A stretch of DNA of 64,000 bases from positions 2,542,001 to 2,606,000 of the forward strand of contig NC_063269.1 of assembly GCF_910591885.1 (NCBI RefSeq). The letters are read 5' to 3'. The position numbers and the translations under genes are program-made. This DNA comes from Bombus terrestris. Taxonomy: Eukaryota > Arthropoda > Insecta > Hymenoptera > Apidae. How positions within the stretch are numbered: the stretch's first letter is position 1; each line of letters begins with the position of its first letter. The notes beneath the pieces are model-generated. The model was not told the origin of the DNA, searched no databases, and saw nothing but the letters and a program-made list of their open reading frames with translations. Below are positions 38,801-52,100 of this stretch, piece by piece.

Positions 38801-40697
38801 TGAAAATTTAGCTGTTGAAAATCGATGATGGTGATATCGATAGAGGATGCTGCAGAATAGAAGAGGGCAAAAGAGAAGGGGAGAGAGGGCAAAGTGAAAA
38901 AAAGAAGAAGAGAGCGAAAGAGGGAAAGGAGAAACAGAAGGAACGAAGCGTAAAAAGTGAGGGTAAGAAGCAAGGGAATTCCAAAGCAAAAATAAAATAT
39001 GCGATTCTTCTATAATAATATCGAATTGCAACGTCCATTCCTATTTTTTACGTTTATAAAGGACAAATGTTACGATCTTTATATAGCAATTTATAGCTTC
39101 TCTAAATTCTATTTAAAACCTACACTTCTCAAACCACCGATTAACCTATGATTCTCAATAAAAGCCAATAGTTTCTCTTCAGTTCGTGACACGTGGATAC
39201 GCCATACGCCTTATCTGCCATCTCTTGCGTTCGATCCAACCCTGAAACTTCAATCATTTTACTAAAAATTTGCCGAGAAACTCGAAACTCTTGATTCGTG
39301 AATAAAGCGGTATCGCGACACAGTCCGGCCGTAGCGTAAAGCTCGTTAGGCGAGTGACGCAGGCCGTTCCGCGCGAGTTTTCAGGCGGATCCGAGCGTTT
39401 GTTATTGCTCCCCTAGAAAGTGCTCGGCAGAGGTAAAATGGAGAATGTTTCAATATCTCGGCGAAATGTTACGCGTTTTATTGCCGTCGCGGAATCTCCG
39501 TGGCTCTGGTTAAGTGCTAAAATATTGCGAATACTTTCTCCCTGCGGCATTTCCAGCGAAATATCAGCATTGTCGCGGCGGAACGCAAGTGCAACGACCT
39601 CGTAGCGGCGCGAGCGCGAGCGGTTCGCGCTTTGAAACCTGTTAGAACGCTTTGGCAAGCGTGAAATACCCGTATCGGCGCTTGTCGCGCTCGTAAACAC
39701 CCGTGCCGCATTGCGTTTAATTCGCGGTCGCGTCTGTCATCGTCGAAAGAATTCCTGTGGCGCAGCTTTGCTATTCGACTCCAAGTACGTACAACTTTTG
39801 ATGATCGCTGTTCGACGTAGAATGTTCGAGTAGAGGAAGAAACATCGTAGCGATCCTTGCTTTTGGTAAATGTATTTTAAGCATTGACGTTCACGGTTAT
39901 TTTAAGGACCGGAGAATTCTTTATAAGTTGCTGGTATCTTTGAACGTGGACGATACGTACTCGAGTTGGAGCTTGCGATGATAGAATTGTTATTCGAAGC
40001 AGATAAACGAGGACGTGTGTGGCTTATAGTTATCGAAGAGTACGCAGTAGGTGGGTTTCTCTCTGTTAGTATTTCTAGTTGTTTTTACGTGGGAACAGAT
40101 TATGAAAGCTTCCGGTTGCTTCGTTTAATCTTTTTTAACTCTTCTACGTTCTCTGTATCACTTTCATCCGAGTGGTATTTTTCTGTCGTTAAAAAGTTTC
40201 TTATGTTTGGAGGAAATATGAAAGAACCGTTATCGATATACTTGATATCTCGTTTCAATTTTATATTAATTTTCTTCAAACGTCAATGATCTTTCTTCGA
40301 TTGAAACGAAAGTAAGTTCGAAACATAAAGAATTGCAGAAAGATTAATCGTAAACTAAATATTTTATTATATATTTAACTACCTAAGTCCATCGCGATAT
40401 AAATCATTGAAATAATCAATTAATACTAATAATTAATTATTATGATCATAGACGTTACACGTTCGATCTAGAGAACCGGTGGTTACACGCTGTTTAAGTG
40501 GTCAGAAGCGGACAGACAATTGCGTTAGGTGTCTCCGATTTCAGAAGTCCTTTCAGCTAGTATTACACGAGAGAGTCAAGCAATTTGTTCCAGATTTACA
40601 CCGCAAAAATGCCAGCGAGTACATTTTTACGACCGAAGTGGAACACGAGTGATGTTGCGTCGCGTTCTAAATATTTATTCGTTATACTTTCCCAATT

Positions 40698-40698
40698 C

Positions 40699-40739
<41 letters not shown>
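40698..40739. repeat. CT microsatellite
   Basis: About 42 nt of CT dinucleotides with one TT interruption. It yields false SLSLSLS and REREREE frames on the two strands. Confidence 0.92.
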
Positions 40740-40742
<3 letters not shown>

Positions 40743-42726
40743 TTTCCAAAACAATCGTACGCAACATAACGCGTGATATTTCGCAACGTGTATCGCTCGA
40801 TAAATTTAATTGACGATGACATAGAATTACAATTGGGCGGTCCAGCATGTGATATTTCAATCTTTCTACATTTGTCCCCTTTCTACGTTTTTATATATTA
40901 CAAACATTTCCTTGATCTCCTGATATCTATAAACGAAACCAAACCAGTAAAATTCTCGCCCACGTCTTATGTATAAAATCTCATTGGTTCGTTAACTCGT
41001 TCTTCACCCAGACTCTTCTAGTTAAGCGAAAACTACATTTTCTCATACCCAAGGTAACTACATTCAAGTCGTTGTCAATTTTGTTAGTATGAAAGAAGAA
41101 TCTACCGCATTCATTTTAATTAATAAAGGCAGACGATACACTACGCGATACTTAAAACCAAATCCTCGTTTAAACCAACCTTTTCTCCTCGTCTTAATTA
41201 TGGAATCTAGTTACTTTATCGTGTGATTTTCCATTCAAACTCTCTTAACTAAGTTAAATAAAATCTTAGCAGCTCCAAAATTTCGCTTGCGCCGCGTAAC
41301 AAAAGGCCTAGTAGCGAGGTGCAAATCCCCCGATTCCGATTTAGACGGGGGCAAGGAGCAGGGGGTTCGCTTGTTCCATTCGGCGCCATTCATCGTGCTC
41401 ATCCGAGAGGAAGTCGAGGTGTAACGAGAAAACAAGAGGCAGCCAGAGAAACGAGCGGACGCCTGGACTCGCCTCGACCTCTAAGGGACGAAAAGGGAGA
41501 GGGGAATTTTAATGGGGCAACGGGGCTGTTCTCCTCAATGGGAAAATTGTACCGGAAGTCTCGGTGCCGGAGGTACGGACTAGCGGAGCGAGCACAGGGG
41601 TTAAAGGCCCATTAAGTACGCCGCGATCTCGTCCTGCGTCGCTCTGTTGTACGTCGGAGCGAGAAGGACGGCGTGAACAAGAAAATTAAAGAGGAAGAAC
41701 AACCAGGTTGCAATGTAAAACGCGTAAAAATTGCGGACAGAAATCGTGGAAATCGCAAAAGGTGGTTTTAACAAATTCGTGGGTAGATGTTCTTTTCCGT
41801 GTCGATTTTCTACTTCGTATTTCCCACTACTTTCCATCCCCTGTTGTGCGAGTTTCCCTTGTCCGCGCGGAAACCTTCTATTCCATCAGACTCGAAATTT
41901 GGAATCACGATAGCGTAAAAGGGGTAGCGTGGTTGCAAGAGGTATTTGCATATAGTCTCATTTTCCAATGAAACGCTTTTTACGAGATTCTATATTTCAT
42001 TTTCGTTGTATCAAAATTTTACAGTCGTACGAAAGCGTGGGGGATACAAGATTTAATATATTTGCAGCTAATGGATTAATTATTAAGCAAATATTATAAC
42101 AAATACATCGGTGTGCAAATATGTTTCGTAGCCACTGTAAGTATCTTTCTCGTTGCATCTGTTCCTGTTAACAAAATTCGTAATTGGTAATTTCACCGAA
42201 ATTTTGAAGCATACATTTCATGGAAAATTCGAATGATTTTGCCTTCATATGTTATAAGTATTGTATCGCCTGTTATTATAATTGACTCGTTTCAATTTCT
42301 ATCTCGCAACTCTACCTATACGATAGACAGATGACGAAGGATTTTTTAGCAGGGGCAGATTTTTATTCGAAACGAATTTTTTGAACCGAACGGGCGATAA
42401 AGGTTGGCGAAACTTTTTTTCCAGTGCGAAGGAAAATCACGAAGCTGCGGCAAGTTAAGCGAAATCCGGGGGAAAGTTTGATGAATCGGGGCCAGTTAGA
42501 TATGCACGTCGCTTTGTCAAAGTTACACGTTACCTAACCCAGACCCGCTGCCCTTTTTCGCGAGTACACCGGTGAAGTTGGACTTTTATAAAGTCTCGAC
42601 GTTGGTACGACATGCACGCGTGAGAAACACACATTTTTACTCGGTCTGAATTCCTCGATGAAGTAAATAGCAGGGTTGCGAGCTGTGCGCCGCGCGCCGC
42701 TCGTCTCGTTCCCTCTATGTTTGACG

Positions 42727-42754
42727 AAAAAGAAAGAAAGAAAGAAAAAAAAAA
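42727..42754. repeat. AAAG/poly-A simple repeat
   Basis: Several AAAG units followed by a run of A. Simple sequence in the large intron. Confidence 0.85.
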
Positions 42755-43180
42755 TGTTTCGAGTAGCGGCATGTACCGTGCAAATTAATATAACAGCAAT
42801 TACGGTTTTTCCATTTTCGCGACTTTTTATCGCGGTTGTCGGCCGGTTCCCGTTGTTTCCTCGGGAATTCGTCCAACGATAACCGACGATAATCGGGTTC
42901 GTCGCGATAGAAAAATGGAAAAAGCGATTTTAAATTTACCACAGTTTCGGTCCTGGTTTGGTATTTTTGGTGATCGTAGAAACGAAAGAGAAAGAGAGCG
43001 AGTCGGCGCCCCCTGCGAATCAAATAAACGACCGACAGTGAAATTACGAGGGGCGTGCGAAACTCATTTGGGCCGAATCTTTAATTAAACGTGCCGCATA
43101 ACGCCACCAATTGTCATGCAACGCGACTATGTCCCGTGTAAAATAATTTCTTCTCCTCGTTTCTCCTCCTCTTTAACTTT

Positions 43181-43205
43181 CTCTCTCTCTCTCTCTCTCT
43201 CTCTC
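43181..43205. repeat. CT microsatellite
   Basis: About 12 uninterrupted CT units inside a longer pyrimidine-rich stretch (about 43150-43212). Confidence 0.92.
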
Positions 43206-45145
43206 CCCTTTTCGTTGTTTGCGCTACGACCTGTACGTGGCTAATTTGCACAAGAAATTTTGCGACCCTGTTTTTAATCGTTGTTACATGCGCGTACAGT
43301 ATGTCGCAATTAGATTTTATTTGGACGATTACTGTTGTCATTTGTTTTTCAGCATACAAGCTGGAAAGATGAAATGCGATTTAGAATTTGGCGACGGATG
43401 CAACTTATTGTACTCTGTACGGGCATGAAAGCTTTACGAATTTCCTTAAATCTGTCATCCAATTGTACATGTTGACCTGTGCAATTCTGAGATATCATGT
43501 TCTGTGTTTTATTTACAATATCATAAGTGCACTGACGTTACGATCTTATTCTACACTGAATTGGTCGCGCTATAAACGACATGATAATTCCACCCTATAC
43601 CATGTCTGCATTAAACGCTTCGTCATCATCATTGCTAATTTTCGACATCGAACAAACGCGGAAGAAGGAGAGCAAGAGACTGAAGAACGCAAATCAAGGT
43701 TCATCGATTGCTAGTTTTACGTGAAACTTATCGAAGAAAATAGCCCAAAGAGCAAATTCTACGGATATTTTGGAATACCTTAGAAAGGAAGCTTTAGTAT
43801 CTCGTGTGATCGTCAATCGAAGTCTACCTTGTCTCTCTCTTTATCTCTCGTTCACTCGTTCAGTTACTCACATATATTTTCTCTCCTTCTTTCATCTTAT
43901 ACTCAGCGGAGGTGCTGGAGTTCGTTTCCGATTTATTTCTTCCGCGTTATTTCACAATTCTGCAAAAATAAATGAACGATTAATCGATGTCGCGCAATCT
44001 GCGGAACTTTCTGGCCGAGTGGAGGCCGCGACCGATAGGAAATCCGTTAGCCGTGAAATTAATTTGCTGAACGACACGAGATTTTAATTACGTTTGGTAA
44101 TGATCGCATACATTTACTCGCTGAGAACACACACGCTCACACGCACAACGTCAAAGTAATTAAGTCTTGCCCACGCTCCACCATAAAAGACGTTCACCAG
44201 CGTAGTGTCGTCTCTAACCTCTTGAGCCAACTCGTAAGATTTCTTTATATTCCTGCCCGTTTTCCATCGTGCCGACTATATTTCTTGTACACGGTCGAGT
44301 ATTCGTCCTCTTTCGTCTTTCGGCCTGTTTCACATCCATCTTGACCCTTTTCACGTTCACGTTCTCAGTTTCCGTTTTCTTCAAAAGGTACGCCGCGGAA
44401 GTAAGAAAGCGACTCTCCTGTGCACATGTATAGAGAAAGAGCACGTGTGCGATGGTTCCTTTGCGTACATGGAACGGTGTACACGTGTGTCGTATATAGG
44501 TTGACTACTTGGAAATTCATAGATAGCTCGCAGGGTTCGAGGTAGAATTATTTATTAGAGAGAAAATCTGTAATCCTTTTTCACTGAATTTGTCACATTG
44601 TTTGCCTTGCTTTCTACAAAACGGTACCCTCCGAATCTTCTCACTTGCATTTATATTTCACAAACACTTGCACGTATTCCATGTCTTGGTTTTCTCACTG
44701 ATAAACGGTAGTCTCCGCGTGTACTACATATATATACGTATATTCTTTTCGTCATCCTATATATATTTTTCTACGCATCTTCAACGAATCTTCTGAATAT
44801 CTCGTACATCTCCTAAGAAGATCGATCTTTGTAAATTAAACATCCAAGAGTACCAATTTGTATCGCTATCGTATTTAAAGCACGATCCGATCGAAATTTT
44901 CCATAAATCGTGCACGATCGAACCTGAAAGGGTAAGCAACAAGAAGATACGTTTCGCAACCTGAGCATCGCGTAGTCAAACACATGACAATCATTGCTGC
45001 TACACTGCCGTTGGCTTGTTATAAGCTTCACCAATTTGCGTAGACCAGCGATCTCGTGGACAATTGCTCGTAATTAACACAGAGGCCAGTCGTCGTTGCA
45101 GGACCAAGCAACCAGTCGTATCGATGGCTACCCCTCGTAGATACT

Positions 45146-45197
45146 ATCACGGAAATTGCACTTACCGTTTCTCCGACTCGGCTAATCCGATTCCCGT
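45146..45197. repeat. Diverged direct duplication, copy 1
   Basis: A 52-nt stretch beginning ATCACGGAAATTGCACTTAC and ending TAATCCGATTCCCGT. It recurs with roughly 85 percent identity by eye and one 2-nt gap at 46300-46349. Weaker similarity continues on both sides. On the minus strand both copies contain a GGTAAG donor-like word. Nature unknown. Confidence 0.6.
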
Positions 45198-46299
45198 AGG
45201 GTGAATTCGCGGCCGTAGACTGCGTCTAAGATCGAAACGCGCCACCCTGCGGGTATTATTACGCGTGACGGAGCTTACAATCAGGTGATTTCGGCTGAAA
45301 CGTTACCCACCTACTAAACATCCGATTGCACTTTGCTCATACTGCTGTCGCATATGTACGAGGCTTTAGGTTGCAGGAAAGGGACAAGAATGGAACTCGT
45401 AAGGGTGGTTTACTTGCTTGTTGAGTTTCGAGAGCATTTGATGGATGGATTTGCGTTGTTTCGAACGTGTATTTGTTGAGAATTCCCGACTTCGATGAGA
45501 AAATTACACGTATTGTATTTTCCGTTACGAAGAGATAGAAATCAGAGAGTGTTTGTTGGAATAGGTGTTAGATGTTAGATTCGGATTAGGCTGGCTGTAT
45601 ATGCTGTAACAGAGATTTAACGGCAGATGGCCGAACAATGAGAAAGGGTTGTGAAAGCTCCGATCTTGGGTGACCTTGAGGGTTGTACAGCGTCCAGGCA
45701 GATGTGATTACGTTTACGTTAGGAACAATGATTGTACCTTCATCTATGATGCAACTAGTGTTTTGAACTAAAAAGTATAAATAAAAAGATTTCTTTTGTA
45801 TAACTTCTTCGACGATTTACCATTTCAATAATAAATCACTCGCTGCGAAAGATACTCGCTGTTTGATACGTTTCGTAACAAAAGTCGCTCAAACTGACAA
45901 ACGATCGTAGGTCGACGCGCACGCGACAGCTTCATTTTTTCGATAACTCAGAAAAATTTGTTCGTTGCTCGAACATTCGCAAGAAAATTTCTCCGATAAT
46001 TTATGCATCGCCTGTTCCCAAATATTCTTGGTATTCGTGGCTACGATTTATGGCTGTTTCCCCGACGATTACTGCGATCTATAATCAATCGCAAGTCGAG
46101 GTTGGACGCGCAGACGATAAATTAATTAACCAAAAGCCGCGAAACGTTAAGTTCAGCGCACTTAATCGGACGCGGACGAGTCAGTTTAGCAGACAACCGA
46201 GTGTAATTAACACCACGGCACATGGCATCGTTTGGAAACAAGCCACTACGCGGGGGCGTATCAGTATCCTCGTGCCCTCTGCCGTGTTGTAGAGATACA

Positions 46300-46349
46300 A
46301 TCACGGAAATTGCTCTTACCATCTCGCCGACTGTTAATCCGATTCCCGT
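46300..46349. repeat. Diverged direct duplication, copy 2
   Basis: Partner of 45146-45197, same orientation, 1.15 kb downstream. It begins ATCACGGAAATTGCTCTTAC and ends TTAATCCGATTCCCGT. It lies inside a 148-codon minus-strand frame (46122-46568) that shows no known domain; the first copy does not keep that frame intact. Confidence 0.6.
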
Positions 46350-49088
46350 GTAGCGTTCTCTGTGCCGCTTGTGGCAGTCGCCGCGACTAAGTCCAGATGA
46401 CTGATTCGTGATAAGGGATAGATGACCGGATCGAGATAAGAGAACATGATACAGAGCTGGTACAGCACGAGGAAACGTTGCCTGGCGGACAATCCACGGA
46501 GCCACCCCTCGGGAAAATCTTCTGCCTGATGTTCTCTTCGGTGGGAAGCCCATTTTTGTTTTTGACATACTCGCGCACGAGTATCAAGTTTTCGAAGGGT
46601 GAAAGGTGACATTTCGGGTTGGCTAACCTGTGGAAAGTTAGAAAAATGGGGGTTGGGGTAGCTTCATTCTTATTGTTTCGCCGAAATACAGCCCGTAGTC
46701 GTTGAATTAGAACCACGTGCAAGAGTTTCCCATGTTTATTCTTTTTACAAAAGATAGAATATTCGTAAATAAGAAATTTTATCTGACTGCATAAATTATT
46801 AATAAATTTAGATCATATATACGTAGGAATTAATTTATTAGTATACCATATCGCAATTGGTCGAAGAACATGCTTGTATTCTTCGTGGCTGGAAGATATA
46901 AACTCTTAACATGCATAGGTATAGCCTCTCGATCATCTTGAGAATTAATAAACTTTGCTATTAAAGTTTTTCCACGCCTCTCTAGTATTCCAAAACCGTA
47001 CAAATTTTAATTAATCTTGATTTGATAGCCAGAGGATGTACGTGTTTTACCGCGTGATATTACAAAAACCTGCGAAGACGAGATTTTTATACCGGAACAA
47101 AATTTTGTACAACAAGAACGAACGTTGGAAACTGTTTTAAAATTCAATTAACGTGGTGTACGTATCGGTCTTAATTTTCGCCAACGTATCAAAATACCCA
47201 GGCTTCCAGGTAATGACAGCGAAAGCCTCGGTATAATGATTCGCATAAAGTAATCTAAAAAGTGCCTCTTTGCTCTCTTAACGATCACAAAGTGAAACGC
47301 GTAGACGTACATAGCTCACGCACCATTGAATTACTCGGTAACATCGTTTCGTTAATAAGACGTAACGACAGAGAATTACGGTTCGTAGTAAAAGTACATG
47401 GAGAATTTTCGACGAAGCAAAAATGTATCGGTCGGGGGTAATAAATGTTAATACGCATTTATTGCATCCGAGGGACGATATTAAGATCGTCAGCTTGGCG
47501 TCGTCGTACTGGCGTCGACGTTGGACATTAAAGGAGAAAACGATCCTCATAACGCTGATATTGCGGCAAGTATCCTTCAGACTTATGATTACACCGAGGA
47601 ATCCTGTACATCATCGGGGTGTCGTGTCTTTGAGTGTCCTTTTTACTCTTCCCATTGGTCGCCTCTTGACAATTAATTCTTTAATCGTCCACTATTCTCG
47701 ATAATATTTTACCTCCGCAATTCGAGCTCCATGCTTTATGCAGTGTATCGAAAGGTGTAAGAAAAATGTAGTTAACAATGTTATTCTGCAAAATAGAAAT
47801 AACATGTGCATTTTGCGTAATTCGATTGACTTGAGCAAAATAAAACAGTAGCATTAGCATAACCAATAAACGTGTTATAAAATCTGCAAAGTACGTATTT
47901 TATCCTTGCGATTAATTCGAGTTTCATGCCAGTAATCTTGAGTTCTATTGTATCGTAAATTGTTGAATTCTTTATATGATTGCTTTCGTATATTTAATAT
48001 AAAGACAGTCGTTAACAATATAAATACTCTGATGTTTCCATCGTCGTCAACCATAGCATATTTAAAAAATCTGTTCGGTCTATCGTCTCACAGATAAACG
48101 GTGTTCAAATTTTTGTCTCTTCTATCTTTCTCACGTGTCTTACGTTTAACCAGAAAACGACTGGAAACAAGCAGCGTGGATAGTCTAAAGTTTCGAAACT
48201 AAATATTCTGTATAAATGATAAATGTATAGTGTAACATAAAATTCAAATGTCGGCCAGAATGTATTGAATTTTTCACGACTCGAAGCCGACTCCTTCAAG
48301 CTTCGCGCGGAACCGAAATGGTAAAGACGGTTCGGAAAGCTTCGTCTCTGTTATTTGCAGAGCTAATTTTGTATTCGCTAATCGATTTACTTTCCCTGGA
48401 GAATCTTATTGCGCGGTTGCAGCGCGTCGAACAATAAATCCAATTAAAGATACATCCCACTCAATACCTTCCATCGATTTCGTGGCCGGGCGTTTTCGTT
48501 TCGGGCTCAACGAAATATCACGATTTTCGATTACCCATCGAGCGATAAATAAAAATGAACGGGGCAAGATGAACGGGGTATAGGTATTTCGTTTTATTGC
48601 ACCAACGGGAATAGGAATAAAGTTTATAAAAATAAACGACTTCGATATTCAAAAGAGGAAAAAGATGAATGGTATGGATATAAAGTGATAACTTTTAATA
48701 GTTTTATATATGTTTCGAATACAGATATATCGTGAAGAATAAGTGGAACACAAAGTTTCTTAACGATTATTAATGTATCTAATCCTCGTTAAAACAATCG
48801 TATTGACAATAGTAGTCATTTGTTTCTCGCGAAGCTTTACGATCGTAGATCACTTCGTAATCGAGAAACAAAACCGATCAATTCACTTTTTAACAACTTG
48901 TCAGTTCCATTATATAGGTAGGTATACGATTAATGCTGAATCCTTAAGGAACAAATGTATATTTATAGAAATTTATGGTCGCAACAGATAAACATTTATT
49001 GCGACAAAATAACGTAGGTGGTAGTGGTAAATATCGAGATAAATTTAAAAAATAACTTTTGAAATATCGTCACGTTTTTACAGTTTTA

Positions 49089-49130
49089 CAATTTATAGAG
49101 TTAATCAATGTGGCTTCTGAATGGCTGAAT
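49089..49130. repeat. Diverged dispersed repeat, copy 2
   Basis: Contains CAATTTATAGAGTTAATCAA, then TGTGGCTTCTGAATGGCTGA. It matches the family described at 23116-23160. It is preceded by AAATTTAAAAAATAA-type sequence, as is the third copy, suggesting the repeat extends upstream. Confidence 0.4.
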
Positions 49131-52100
49131 CACGAAAAGTGTCATAAATAGGAAAAGATTGCTTCTTCGTTTAATATCAACTCTCTCCGAGTAATATGCA
49201 AGTAATATACGTTAGAATAGAATGAAATTGCCCTTGGAACGTGTATAACGCTTCCGACTGTATCGATTTTTCTCTACGAAATTCTAATAACCATCTCCTT
49301 TAACCATCCTACGCGTTCAATGCTTTTAACTCGACGTGCTTTCCGAGATACGTCCATATATAAATTGAATAGGAATTCAATCTTCCTATTCAATCGGACT
49401 TCCATCGCTAGCACGATGCTTACATACGTTTCGGCCGAATTATCACTAATAAACGCATCGTATACCTATCAAATTATTAAACGGGTTTCACGGTAAATAT
49501 GATACCGACCGAAGCCCAATTACATTCCGAATAAACAAACTATTGATCAATGTTATGTAACGTACGCAAACTGCTGTGCATCGAAACACTGCTTCGCCTG
49601 CTCCCTTCGATATATCGTAAAACGAAACATCCCGATAAACCAAGAAAAAATATCGATTCTCTTAAATCGAATAAATTTTATCCTACTGTACGAAATTTTA
49701 ATTAACATTTTCATAAAATTCTATTTCCTCTTCTCCTTGGATCGTATTACTCGATGCTTGGCAAAAGACAAAAGACCAGTTATACAAAAAGATGAAACGT
49801 ACTAGCTTAAAGCGTGAAATAAATATATATTTTATCCACAATAATAATCTTTTCTAGCAAATACCGAAATTACAATTAATAACAGTCACAATGTCATGCG
49901 ATTAATTACAGTCACACGGTTACATTTAAAAACGAAGATTACAATTGAAATATTCTTATTCGTCAGAAGAATATGCACATTACAAATTTTCTTTCGTCCA
50001 AAAAGCGGAGGATATCCCGAACATTTGATCAACGGAGTATACAGCATAAGTAAAAAAAATAAAAAATCACAGACGACGCGAATGAAGACGAGCGGTACAT
50101 CTGCATTTACCGAGTTTCCAGACACATATTCCCATATGATCGAGAATCGGAGATACGTTTCTAGTTCGCGAAGAAATATATCGAGGGGTTGGAGTATCGT
50201 GTGGCGAGGTTCGATCGCGTCTTCTGCATCCCCAGTTCAGGGGAGGCAAGCATATTCTAAACGGATCCCGCCATTTTAAGAGCATCTACCGGCACAATGG
50301 AATTTCGCGGCAGAACGGACAGGAATACACCGATGCTGGCTGGACTGGTAAAAAGCGCCTGTTCCCTTGTCGTATTCAGCGGAGATGCATTTGCAGGCTG
50401 CGAAATACATATTTTTGTCGATCCTAACGGTGTCGGGATGTAGGATATAAAACGTGGCCTATCTTGCTCGATGATCTCGGGCAAATGGAGTTAATGAATA
50501 TCCTTTTTCCGATGGCGAAGTTTCCGCGATAAACTCCCGGCATATGCGCAACGATATTTTCCCATGAAAAATACGACACTCGGCCGACCGCTTTCCCCCG
50601 TATTTTAATGTCGCTTGCTTCGCTGGGTATGTTTCGCTATATGTTTTAAACTCATAATGTTACCTTCTTTCTTTGTTTTAACATTTTAGCGATATTTCTG
50701 TCTGAGCTATTGGTAGTGTCTCTTCTTCTCTCTTTTCTTTTTTTCAACTTTGCCGATCGTTCGTTTATGGATGTATCGATCTTGTCAAACTTTCGATACC
50801 AGATTCGGTTCCTTCTTTATTCGACGTTTCTCGTTGGATCAAGTTTGTGTAAGATTGTTAGCGACACTGTTGCGGGATATACGTATGTACATTAACATTG
50901 CACTATTTCTGCTCTTCTTGAAGCTGAAATTTTCTATCCAGCATTTCTTCATTTTTCAAGATCTCAAGTTTCTTCGGTTCCATTGTTAAGTAATTGTAAT
51001 TGTCTGTGATACGTCCTAATTCCCTGATGTTACACATTTTCTAACGCTACGTGTTACTTAAAATTAGTAAGACTAAAAAGACTCACACGACTATCGACAG
51101 CTCTTGCCACGAAGAGCTTCCGATAAAACGAAAAAGTATTTTCACGGGACGAGCTATTTTTATCGACACGCCGCGACGTTTTCACGGCCGCTGACTTTCT
51201 TTGCTTGAGATCCTCTAGACAAACAGCAGAGAGGCTAACTCTCTTCTGGCCACGTCGATTTTAAGATTCCTCGCACGCGTGCTGTACGTTCCAACCAGTC
51301 AAGATCGTGTCGAGTACACTCGCGGACTTTGTTCATTCAACTTCCGCGAACCAATCGACATCGATGTGTTTATTAACCGCCAGAGTGATGAATGGAATCT
51401 TGTCGACCGACCTCGCTCAGTTCGCTCTTTTTTAAAGAACGACCCAATGGGATCATCCTGATAACGCGCGCAAATAATTCGGATCAGGCAGCGAACGAAT
51501 TATTCGTTTATTATGTGCTTGATTCCGCGATTAATTATATTGGCCAAATTTATTTACGCTAAATCAGGTGTAATGAGTTTACATATCTTGCGTCGTGCAA
51601 TTGTATATTGTGTTATGGCTGAAATATTTCATTCGTTGATTCTCAGTTGATTTTAATAAAGTACCGCGAGTAATATACCTAGAAAATTCGAGTGACATGG
51701 GTTTGCTGCTGATTGCTTGATGTATCGAGGTTAGTAGAAATTTTTCCTCGTTCAAGCCTATTAAATTAAACTTCATTGGACTTTAATCGATATCGTTGAA
51801 ATACAGATAATTTTTAATTGTTCGATATAATTTTACTACTTCTTGTATCTTTCACGTTTTTTACGAGTAAAAAATGTGAATAAAATATTCCAGATAAAAA
51901 AAATATCTGCAGACGTACAAACATGAAAAAGAAATCAGAGGAACAATAGGCAATTCGTTCGTAAAGAACCTGCTTGTAGAAACGTTACAAACAGAATTGT
52001 CTATGCATCTTACGATAATAGGAATCGTAATAAGATAGCGGAAAATGTTCATGCGATTTCGCTTTCGACGATTTCTATAATTTTAATCGAAATTTGAGGA

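Noticed and set aside
46122..46568. 148-codon minus-strand frame overlapping the duplicated segment
   Set aside because: No known domain. The related copy at 45146 has a 2-nt difference that breaks the same frame, which argues against coding.
50297..50347. 17-codon ATG segment ending in phase 0 at ACTG|GTAAAA
   Set aside because: Too short and without promoter features; many such segments occur by chance in 54 kb of intron.
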